The notes under the pieces: generated by a model | Told to the model about the DNA's origin: nothing | The model's database searches: none | The model's input: the letters and a program-made list of their open reading frames with translations, nothing else | In this document: piece after piece, positions 57,449 to 64,000 of the stretch | Numbering within the stretch: position 1 is the first letter of the stretch | How the letters are laid out: every line of letters begins with the position of its first letter | Assembly: GCA_944323785.1 (NCBI GenBank) | Contig: CALUTU010000010.1 | Span: 23,408 to 87,407 of the forward strand | Length of the DNA stretch: 64,000 bases | Reading direction: 5' to 3' | Source of the DNA: an uncultured Bacteroidales bacterium | GTDB taxonomy: Bacteria > Bacteroidota > Bacteroidia > Bacteroidales > UBA932 | Position numbers and translations under genes: made by a program

Positions 57449-58792
57449 ATGAAAGTTTCAGAAATCATGGCCAAACTTGAGGCCAAGTATGGTAACGAGA
57501 AAGAGTACCTCCAGGCTGTCCGCGAGGTGCTTGAGTCCATCGAAGAGGTTTACAACCAGCATCCCGAGTTCGAGAAGGCTAAGATCGTCGAGAGAATCGT
57601 AGAGCCTGACCGTATCTTCACATTCAGGGTTACCTGGGTTGACGACAAGGGAGAGGTTCAGACCAACCTCGGTTACAGGGTTCAGTTCAACTCAGCCATC
57701 GGCCCCTACAAGGGAGGTCTCCGCTTCCATAAGGCAGTTACTCCTTCCATGCTGAAGTTCCTCGGTTTCGAGCAGACATTCAAGAACGCTCTGACAACTC
57801 TGCCTATGGGCGGTGCAAAGGGTGGTTCTGACTTCGATCCCGTCGGCAAGTCTGATGCTGAGATCATGAGATTCTGCCAGGCCTTCATGTATGAGCTCTG
57901 GAGATGCATCGGCCCCGATACCGACATTCCTGCAGGTGACGTAGGAGTTGGCGGACGTGAGATCGGCTATCTGTACGGAATGTACAAGAAGCTGGCCCGC
58001 GAGTACAATACAGGAGTCCTCACCGGCAAGGGCGGCACATGGGGTGGTTCTATCCTCCGTCCTGAGGCTACAGGATTCGGCGCTCTGTACTTCACACAGC
58101 ACCTTCTCCATCACGCAGGCAAGAGCATCGAGGGCAAGACAGTCGCTCTCTCCGGCTTCGGTAACGTGGCTTGGGGTGCCGCTACAAAGGCTAAACAGCT
58201 CGGCGCAAAGGTTATCGCCATCTCCGGTCCTGACGGAGTCTGCGAGATTCCCGACGGTATCACCGACGAGATGATCGACTACATGCTCGTTATGCGTGCT
58301 TCCAACAGGAACAAAGTTCAGGATATGAACGACAAGTTCCCTCAGGCCACCAAGTTCACAGCCGGTAAGAAGGCATGGAGCGTTAAGTGCGACATCGCTC
58401 TGCCCTGCGCATTCCAGAACGAGCTGAACGGTGACGATGCCAAGGAGCTGATCGCCAACGGTACATGGTGCTGCTGCGAGGTATCCAACATGGGTTGCAC
58501 CCCTGAGGCTATCCACGAGTTCCAGAGCAAGGGCATCCTCTTCGCTCCCGGTAAGGCAGTCAACGCCGGTGGTGTGGCTACTTCAGGTCTCGAGATGACC
58601 CAGAACGCCTCACACATCAGCTGGTCCGCACAGGAAGTTGACGACAAGCTGCACTTCATCATGCAGAGCATCCACGAGGCTTGCGTTAAGTTCGGTACAC
58701 AGGCAGACGGTCATGTAGACTATGTCAAGGGTGCCAACATAGCCGGCTTCATGAAGGTGGCTCAGGCTATGCTCGAGCAGGGAATCATCTAA
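57449..58792 (+). CDS. gdhA: NADP-type glutamate dehydrogenase
   Basis: A 447-residue hexameric enzyme converting 2-oxoglutarate and ammonia to glutamate. Substrate site PYKGGLRFH, catalytic-lysine segment PMGGAKGGSDFDP, and cofactor loop ALSGFGNVAWGA. Length and sequence fit the NADP-dependent family (about 450). It lies 42 bases after korB, forming a group at the 2-oxoglutarate/glutamate branch. The first codon region is A-rich, and I see no clear -7 box. Confidence 0.96.
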   Translation: MKVSEIMAKLEAKYGNEKEYLQAVREVLESIEEVYNQHPEFEKAKIVERIVEPDRIFTFRVTWVDDKGEVQTNLGYRVQFNSAIGPYKGGLRFHKAVTPSMLKFLGFEQTFKNALTTLPMGGAKGGSDFDPVGKSDAEIMRFCQAFMYELWRCIGPDTDIPAGDVGVGGREIGYLYGMYKKLAREYNTGVLTGKGGTWGGSILRPEATGFGALYFTQHLLHHAGKSIEGKTVALSGFGNVAWGAATKAKQLGAKVIAISGPDGVCEIPDGITDEMIDYMLVMRASNRNKVQDMNDKFPQATKFTAGKKAWSVKCDIALPCAFQNELNGDDAKELIANGTWCCCEVSNMGCTPEAIHEFQSKGILFAPGKAVNAGGVATSGLEMTQNASHISWSAQEVDDKLHFIMQSIHEACVKFGTQADGHVDYVKGANIAGFMKVAQAMLEQGII

Positions 58793-58830
58793 TTCCGTCG
58801 TGTCATAGCGGGCGAATCGCTACGATTAAG

Positions 58831-58865
58831 GGACCGTATCCGATTGAAGGATGCGGTCCTTTTTT
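58831..58865 (+). terminator. Terminator after gdhA
   Basis: Stem GGACCGTATCC (58831-58841) / GGATGCGGTCC (58849-58859), one G-U pair, then six T. Confidence 0.88.
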
Positions 58866-58891
58866 ATGTAGGACGTGTTTATTATTTTTTC

Positions 58892-58899
58892 TATATTTG
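58892..58899 (+). promoter_or_regulatory. -7 box for the gamma-carbonic anhydrase-like gene
   Basis: TATATTTG, 26 bases before the ATG at 58926. Confidence 0.5.
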
Positions 58900-58925
58900 T
58901 AGGTCATTTTTTAACGATATAGGAT

Positions 58926-59444
58926 ATGGCTGTTATAAGACCTCTGAACGGGATTGTGCCGAAGATAGGACGGAACTGCTTTATCGCTGAGAATGCGGCG
59001 ATTATCGGAGATGTGGAGATAGGAGACGACTGCAGTATATGGTATGGAGCGGTGCTCAGGGGAGACGTGAATCCGATAAGACTGGGCAACAGGGTCAATA
59101 TCCAGGACGGTGCAGTGCTGCACACCTTATATAAGAAGTCCGTGGTGGAGATAGGTGACGATGTGTCGGTCGGGCACAACGCAGTGATTCACGGGGCTAA
59201 GGTCGGCAATGACGTGCTGGTGGGTATGGGAGCTGTCCTGCTTGACGGAGTGGAGGTTGCCGACGGTTCCATAATCGCAGCCGGGGCTGTTGTGCTCAGC
59301 AATTCAAAGCTGGAGCCGGGAGTCTATGCCGGAGTGCCGGCCAAGAAGGTGAAGGACGGTACTGAGGCGGTCAGGGATTCGGCTCACCGTAATGCCCAGG
59401 GCTATATGATGTACAAGGAGTGGTTTATGGATGAGAACAAATAA
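58926..59444 (+). CDS. Gamma-carbonic anhydrase-like hexapeptide protein
   Basis: A 172-residue left-handed beta-helix protein with repeated hexapeptides (IGDVEIGDDCSIWYG, VNIQDGAVLH). Likely zinc ligands are His66, His84 and His89, and Arg45 and Asp47 match gamma-CA trimer residues. Proteins of this group are carbonic anhydrases or inactive relatives such as YrdA. Activity is not certain. It precedes the TlpA-like gene by 19 bases. Confidence 0.85.
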   Translation: MAVIRPLNGIVPKIGRNCFIAENAAIIGDVEIGDDCSIWYGAVLRGDVNPIRLGNRVNIQDGAVLHTLYKKSVVEIGDDVSVGHNAVIHGAKVGNDVLVGMGAVLLDGVEVADGSIIAAGAVVLSNSKLEPGVYAGVPAKKVKDGTEAVRDSAHRNAQGYMMYKEWFMDENK

Positions 59445-59463
59445 CTAATTAATACTTACAGTC

Positions 59464-60576
59464 ATGAAGAAATTGCTAATCTTGGCGGCTGCCCTTGTGC
59501 TTGCGGCTGCCTGCAACAACGGTAGCGAGTATACCGTGAAAGGAACCATTGCCGGAGACAGCGAGGCATTGGTCAACGGAAAGGCCTATCTGTTCAACCA
59601 GGACAGGGAAAACCCGTTCAGGGATACAGTGGATGTCGTTAATGGAAAGTTTGAGTTCAAGGGAACCGTTGTGACACCGGAACCTTATATCATATCGATA
59701 GACGGTGTTCCGGGGATGCTTTCAGTATTTCTGGAGAATGAAGTATTTACTGTCAATGGCAGTGATACGGCATTTTCTGAGTCTGTGGTGACAGGAGGTC
59801 AGGCGCAGACGATGATGAACAGATACAGTGCCGGAGCGGAAGAGATAGCCGACAGGTATGATGTAATGTCTGCCGTGGATGTGCTGCGCAGCTCCGAGGC
59901 CACCGAAGCCGAGCGCGAGGAAGCAATGGAGACATATAATCGGTATCAGGAAGATGTGGAGAATATGAAGAATGCCCTTGTGGCCGAGGCTCCGGTTTCC
60001 CATTTCGCTCTGTATCTTCTCTCGCAGGAGTATATGTATCTTGAGACGGACTCTCTTTCCAGTATGATGGATGCATATAAGGCCGATCCTGCGTTCGCTG
60101 ACAATAAGTACGTGGCGGAACTGGATGAGTATCTGCAGAAAGAACTAAGTCTGTCCGTCGGCAACAAGGCTCCGGACTTTACCTTGAACAATCCGGATGG
60201 AGAGACCGTGACATTCTCGGAGTTCTATAAGGGCAACAAGGTGACTATGCTGGATTTCTGGGCCAGCTGGTGCGGTCCATGCCGTAATTTCAATCCCACT
60301 CTGGTGAAGATATACAATGAGTATCACAAGCTGGGATTCGATATTATCGGTGTCTCCCTTGACCGGGACAAGGACTCATGGCTTGAGGGTATCAAGGAGG
60401 ACGGTCTGACATGGACTCAGGTCTCTGACCTCAAGTTCTGGCAGAGCGAGGTCGGACAGCTCTACAATGTGTCCTTTATTCCTCAGAACGTATTCGTGGA
60501 TGCCGAGGGCAATATCATAGGCCGTAAGGTTGCCGAGGGGGATATAGAGACTCTGCTGGACGAGTATCTGAAATAA
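59464..60576 (+). CDS. TlpA-like thiol-disulfide lipoprotein with DUF4369 domain
   Basis: A 370-residue lipoprotein. Signal and lipobox end AAAC with Cys17 lipidated. A DUF4369 domain (about 22-120, with YTVKGTIAG) is followed by a helical linker, then a thioredoxin domain from about 230 whose active site is WCGPC (Cys270 and Cys273). It should act on periplasmic disulfides, for example in cytochrome or OMP maturation. It is followed 6 bases later by murI. Confidence 0.9.
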   Translation: MKKLLILAAALVLAAACNNGSEYTVKGTIAGDSEALVNGKAYLFNQDRENPFRDTVDVVNGKFEFKGTVVTPEPYIISIDGVPGMLSVFLENEVFTVNGSDTAFSESVVTGGQAQTMMNRYSAGAEEIADRYDVMSAVDVLRSSEATEAEREEAMETYNRYQEDVENMKNALVAEAPVSHFALYLLSQEYMYLETDSLSSMMDAYKADPAFADNKYVAELDEYLQKELSLSVGNKAPDFTLNNPDGETVTFSEFYKGNKVTMLDFWASWCGPCRNFNPTLVKIYNEYHKLGFDIIGVSLDRDKDSWLEGIKEDGLTWTQVSDLKFWQSEVGQLYNVSFIPQNVFVDAEGNIIGRKVAEGDIETLLDEYLK

Positions 60577-60582
60577 CCTGCG

Positions 60583-61350
60583 ATGATCGGAGTCTACGAT
60601 TCGGGAATAGGGGGCCTGTCGGTATGGAAGGAGCTCAATGCCCTTATGCCTGGGAGGGACTATGCCTATGTCGCTGATTCCGCTCATTGTCCCTATGGAG
60701 AGAAATCTTCGGATTACATAATCGAACGGGCGGACAGAGTCGTCAGATTTCTGCTGTCCCGTGGAACCAAGGCGGTGGTTGTGGCCTGCAATACGGCTAC
60801 GGCCGCCGCCATCTCGTATCTGAGGCGGACTTTTGATATCCCTTTTGTGGGGATGGAACCGGCGGTCAAGCCGGCTGCCCTGGCATCCAGGTCCGGGGTC
60901 GTAGGAGTGTTGGCAACGGCCAATACCTTTAAAGGCAGTCTCTACAGGGACACGGTCATGAAGTACGCCTCGGATGTCCGGATCGTGGAGAAGGTGGGCC
61001 GCGGACTTGTGGAGGCGGTGGAGAGGGGTGTGGTGCCGTATGATCTTATCCGGGAATATGTGGCTGCCATGAAAGATGAGGGGGTGGACGTGATAGTGCT
61101 GGGCTGCACGCATTTCCCCTTCCTGCAGGAGCAGATAGCCGCCGCGGCGGGCCCGTCAGTCCGTATCATCAACCCTGCGCCGGCTGTGGCTGCGCAGACG
61201 CGGAGAGTCGTGGACGGAATCCGCGACACCCCGTCCGGCCTCCGGATCAGGGAGTTTTATTCCACCGGAGACATGCAGGTGCTGCGCAGGACGGCCATGT
61301 CCATTGATCCGACTCTGAAAGACTGTGATTTTCATCAGATAAACATATAA
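60583..61350 (+). CDS. murI: Glutamate racemase
   Basis: Supplies D-glutamate for peptidoglycan. It has 255 residues with YDSGIGGLSV at the start and two catalytic cysteines, Cys69 (VACNTATA) and Cys175 (LGCTHFPF). Located between the TlpA-like gene and hppA. Confidence 0.96.
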   Translation: MIGVYDSGIGGLSVWKELNALMPGRDYAYVADSAHCPYGEKSSDYIIERADRVVRFLLSRGTKAVVVACNTATAAAISYLRRTFDIPFVGMEPAVKPAALASRSGVVGVLATANTFKGSLYRDTVMKYASDVRIVEKVGRGLVEAVERGVVPYDLIREYVAAMKDEGVDVIVLGCTHFPFLQEQIAAAAGPSVRIINPAPAVAAQTRRVVDGIRDTPSGLRIREFYSTGDMQVLRRTAMSIDPTLKDCDFHQINI

Positions 61351-61380
61351 TTAACCGATTTCTTAATTCTAATTCCAACT

Positions 61381-63594
61381 ATGTCTGTAGATTTATTATT
61401 CTGGCTGGTGCCTGTTTCCTCTCTCATCGCACTGGGATTTGCGTTCTATTTTTACAAGAGGATGCTTAAAGAGGACGAGGGCACTCCGACTATGAGGGAG
61501 ATAGCCGCCTATGTACGCAAGGGTGCGATGGCCTATCTCAAACAACAGTACAAGGTAGTGACTATCGTGTTCATCATCCTTGCCGCTTTCTTCGCCGTCC
61601 TGGCCTATGGTTTCGACGTGCAGAACCACTGGGTGCCGTTTGCCTTCCTGACCGGAGGCTTTTTCTCGGGACTGGCCGGATTTATCGGCATGAAGACAGC
61701 TACATACGCTTCGGGCAGGACTGCCAACGCTGCCCGCCGTTCATTGAACTCGGGTCTTAAACTGGCGTTCCGTTCCGGAGCCGTCATGGGACTGACAGTA
61801 GTGGGTCTGGGACTTCTGGATATCTCGCTTTGGTATCTGATCCTGGATCACTTTATAGGGGCGGAAGGCCCTCAGAAACTGGTAGTGGTGACCACTACGA
61901 TGCTGACTTTCGGTATGGGCGCATCCACTCAGGCTCTCTTCGCACGTGTCGGCGGAGGTATCTACACCAAGGCCGCTGACGTAGGCGCGGATCTGGTCGG
62001 TAAGGTTGAGGCCGGTATACCGGAGGATGATCCCCGCAACCCGGCTACTATCGCCGACAATGTAGGTGACAACGTAGGTGACGTGGCCGGCATGGGCGCG
62101 GACCTGTACGAGTCCTACTGCGGCTCCATACTGGCGACCGCCGCTCTGGGCGCATCCGCATTTTACTCCTACGCCGATGCATCGGTACAGCTCAAGGCCG
62201 TATTTGCTCCGATGCTGATAGCCGCTGTCGGCATCATCCTCTCCATCATAGGCATCTATCTGGTCAGAACCAAGGAGGGCGCCGGCATGAAGCAGCTCCT
62301 GCACTCACTCAGTGTAGGTACCAATGTCTCCTCAGTCCTGATAGCCGCCGCCACTTTCGGCATACTTTATATATTGGGTATTCCCAACTGGGCCTGGATA
62401 GCCTGCTCGGTGATCGTAGGTCTTGTCGCCGGTATCATCATCGGCCAGTCTACCGAGTACTACACGTCCCATTCCTACAAGCCGACCAAGAAACTGGCCG
62501 AGAGCTCGTCCACCGGTCCGGCTACAGTGATTATCTCCGGAGTGGGCCTTGGAATGATATCCACGGCCATACCTGTGATAACCATCGTTGCCGCCATCAT
62601 ACTGGCCTATCTATGCGCCATAGGCTTTGATGTGACCAATATGCTCACTGCCCAGAACCTGAGTCTCGGACTTTACGGCATAGGTATCGCAGCCGTAGGT
62701 ATGCTGTCCACCCTGGGCATCACCCTGGCAACCGACGCATACGGCCCTATAGCCGACAACGCCGGCGGAAATGCCCAGATGAGCAACCTGGAGCCTCAGG
62801 TACGTGAGCGTACCGACATCCTGGACGCTCTCGGCAATACCACTGCCGCTACCGGCAAGGGATTCGCCATCGGCTCGGCAGCTCTTACGGCCCTGGCCCT
62901 GCTGGCCTCGTATCTGGAGGAGATAAAGATAGGTCTGCAGAGGATAGGGGAGACCACCATAGACGTGGCAGGGCGGACAGTGGAGGTAGCGTCCGCAACC
63001 ATCCCCGACTTCATGGAGTATTTCAGGATCAACCTGATGAATCCTTCAGTGCTGGCCGGAGTATTTATCGGTGCTATGATGTCCTTCCTCTTCTGCGGTC
63101 TGACCATGAACGCCGTGGGACGCGCCGCGCAGAAGATGGTGGCCGAGGTGCGCCGTCAGTTCCGTGAGATAAAGGGCATACTGACCGGTCAGGCCACACC
63201 CGACTATGCCCGCTGCGTGGCCATATCCACAAAGGGTGCGCAGCAGGAGATGCTCTTCCCCTCGCTGCTGGCCATCATAGTGCCGATACTCATAGGCCTG
63301 TTCTTCGGAGTGGCCGGTACTGTCGGCCTGCTGGTCGGCTCTCTGGGCTCCGGTTTCGTGCTCGCCATCTTCATGGCCAACTCCGGCGGTGCCTGGGACA
63401 ATGCCAAGAAGTACGTTGAGGAGGGCAACCTGGGCGGCAAGGGCTCCGATGCCCACAAGGCCACAGTGGTAGGAGATACAGTAGGCGACCCCTTCAAGGA
63501 TACTTCCGGTCCTTCGCTCAATATCCTCATCAAGCTTATGAGCATGGTCTCCATAGTGACGGCAGGACTTAACGTCGTATTCAGCATTCTGTAG
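61381..63594 (+). CDS. hppA: K+-dependent membrane-bound pyrophosphatase
   Basis: A 737-residue ion pump with about 16 membrane helices, using pyrophosphate hydrolysis to move Na+ or H+ outward. The catalytic loop is DNVGDNVGDVAGMGADLYES (only this family has it), and a second acidic loop reads DAYGPIADNAGG. At the potassium determinant the sequence is GNTTAATGKG with Ala489, where K+-independent pumps have lysine, so it should need potassium. Bacteroides relatives pump sodium as well as protons; that is inference here. A terminator follows. Confidence 0.93.
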   Translation: MSVDLLFWLVPVSSLIALGFAFYFYKRMLKEDEGTPTMREIAAYVRKGAMAYLKQQYKVVTIVFIILAAFFAVLAYGFDVQNHWVPFAFLTGGFFSGLAGFIGMKTATYASGRTANAARRSLNSGLKLAFRSGAVMGLTVVGLGLLDISLWYLILDHFIGAEGPQKLVVVTTTMLTFGMGASTQALFARVGGGIYTKAADVGADLVGKVEAGIPEDDPRNPATIADNVGDNVGDVAGMGADLYESYCGSILATAALGASAFYSYADASVQLKAVFAPMLIAAVGIILSIIGIYLVRTKEGAGMKQLLHSLSVGTNVSSVLIAAATFGILYILGIPNWAWIACSVIVGLVAGIIIGQSTEYYTSHSYKPTKKLAESSSTGPATVIISGVGLGMISTAIPVITIVAAIILAYLCAIGFDVTNMLTAQNLSLGLYGIGIAAVGMLSTLGITLATDAYGPIADNAGGNAQMSNLEPQVRERTDILDALGNTTAATGKGFAIGSAALTALALLASYLEEIKIGLQRIGETTIDVAGRTVEVASATIPDFMEYFRINLMNPSVLAGVFIGAMMSFLFCGLTMNAVGRAAQKMVAEVRRQFREIKGILTGQATPDYARCVAISTKGAQQEMLFPSLLAIIVPILIGLFFGVAGTVGLLVGSLGSGFVLAIFMANSGGAWDNAKKYVEEGNLGGKGSDAHKATVVGDTVGDPFKDTSGPSLNILIKLMSMVSIVTAGLNVVFSIL

Positions 63595-63614
63595 ATTATG
63601 TAGCTGAGCAGGTA

Positions 63615-63655
63615 AAGAGGGTGGATCTAACTTAGAATTCACCCTCTTCTTTTAT
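63615..63655 (+). terminator. Terminator after hppA
   Basis: Stem AAGAGGGTG (63615-63623) / CACCCTCTT (63640-63648), then CTTTTATT. Confidence 0.83.
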
Positions 63656-63666
63656 TCTGCCCCACC

Positions 63667-63697
63667 AAAAAAAAGAGGCTGCCGGATTACCGGCAAC
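63667..63697 (-). terminator. Terminator of the minus-strand gene at the window end
   Basis: On the minus strand, stem TGCCGG...CCGGCA with a TAAT loop (63680-63695), followed by eight T. It lies 28 bases beyond the stop at 63725. Confidence 0.72.
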
Positions 63698-63724
63698 CCC
63701 TTTGAATACAACCGCAGCACAGTA

Positions 63725-64000
63725 CTACGGCAGCGGCTCCACGGGCGATGACGAACCGGGATTGACCACAGTCGTCACGGACCATCCTTCAGAGGTCTCC
63801 TGACCGAAGAAGAATCCGTTGTTGAAGGAGACTCCGTTCGGTGAGAAGGTCAGTACGGGAACCTCGCCGGGCAGGATATTGCCGTCAGAGCCAACGGCAC
63901 CGAGCTCGTGATTCTCCAGGCCTGAGGCGAGGCTGTGCTGCTCGATGGGTATCCTCATGGTGACACCGTCGATGTCGAGCTCGCCGTAGAGGCTTCTGAT
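63725..64000 (-). CDS. 3' end of an unidentified protein (cut by window edge)
   Basis: The minus-strand frame is open from base 64000 to the TAG at 63725, giving 91 residues; the internal ATG at 63958 need not be the start. Readable features are GELDIDGVTMRIPIEQHSLA, GSDGNILPGE and a Pro/Ser-rich end GSSSPVEPLP. The composition suggests an exported or surface protein, but I do not recognise the family. A terminator follows, which supports a real gene end. Confidence 0.6.
   Translation of the reverse strand: MRSLYGELDIDGVTMRIPIEQHSLASGLENHELGAVGSDGNILPGEVPVLTFSPNGVSFNNGFFFGQETSEGWSVTTVVNPGSSSPVEPLP

Overview
This window is a stretch of ordinary chromosome from a member of the Bacteroidota, most likely order Bacteroidales. 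The evidence is the Bacteroidetes-type promoter -7 boxes (TAnnTTTG) in front of many genes, the absence of Shine-Dalgarno sites, and the family content: DUF4252, DUF4834, HU-CCDC81-like, OmpH pairs, a short Lys-type SerA, the bamD-rpoZ-coaBC-recN cluster and a two-subunit 2-oxoglutarate:ferredoxin oxidoreductase. Rubrerythrin, KorAB, a K+-dependent membrane pyrophosphatase and a secreted GH2 beta-galactosidase suggest an anaerobic, gut-type, sugar-using organism. Base composition looks moderately G+C-rich (Alistipes-like or Cryptobacteroides-like rather than classical Bacteroides), but genus cannot be fixed from the window.

Layout. 1-5.4 kb (minus): serine operon serC-serA-DUF1015, with a hairpin terminator/attenuator between serC and serA, then yigZ-pyrB-pyrI. 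5.5-7.9 kb (plus): LuxC-like acyl-CoA reductase, a PRiA4b ORF3-like protein, miaA. 7.9-10.1 kb (minus): recQ. 10.2-21.3 kb (plus): agmatinase-type ureohydrolase, nhaA, FKBP lipoprotein, a large membrane-anchored protein of unknown function, DUF4834, MsbA-like ABC exporter, acyl-CoA ligase, dCMP deaminase, S41 protease; then tRNA-Leu(CAG). 21.5-25.9 kb: divergent sotB and lacZ. 26-28.8 kb: metG, and a convergent membrane-tethered HU-CCDC81-like protein. 28.8-31.9 kb: tRNA-Asn(GTT), a toxin-antitoxin islet enclosed by a 96-bp direct repeat made of the tRNA 3' end plus its terminator, then dnaG. 31.9-34.5 kb: YitT, and an ECF sigma / anti-sigma / DUF4252 module. 34.6-38 kb: recA, trpS, rubrerythrin, SDR. 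38.4-45.1 kb (plus): nucleoside-recognition membrane protein, bamD, rpoZ, coaBC, recN, Xaa-Pro aminopeptidase. 45.1-49.5 kb (minus): ompH-GT4-purC-LysM/receptor-like operon. 49.6-54.4 kb (plus): nadK-uppS-bamA, then a second ompH. 54.5-58.8 kb: korA-korB and gdhA. 58.9-63.6 kb: gamma-carbonic anhydrase-like, TlpA-like lipoprotein, murI, hppA. 63.7-64.0 kb: the 3' end of an unidentified minus-strand gene.

The genes are mostly core functions: serine, pyrimidine and purine synthesis, translation (two synthetases, MiaA, two tRNAs), replication and repair (dnaG, recA, recN, recQ) and outer-membrane biogenesis (bamA, bamD, two OmpH, uppS, MsbA). KorAB and GdhA sit together at the 2-oxoglutarate/glutamate node. 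No stretch over 300 bases lacks a gene. I see no CRISPR array, prophage, transposase, integrase or rRNA operon. The least ordinary locus is the tRNA-Asn / repeat / toxin-antitoxin / repeat / dnaG junction at 28.8-29.8 kb.
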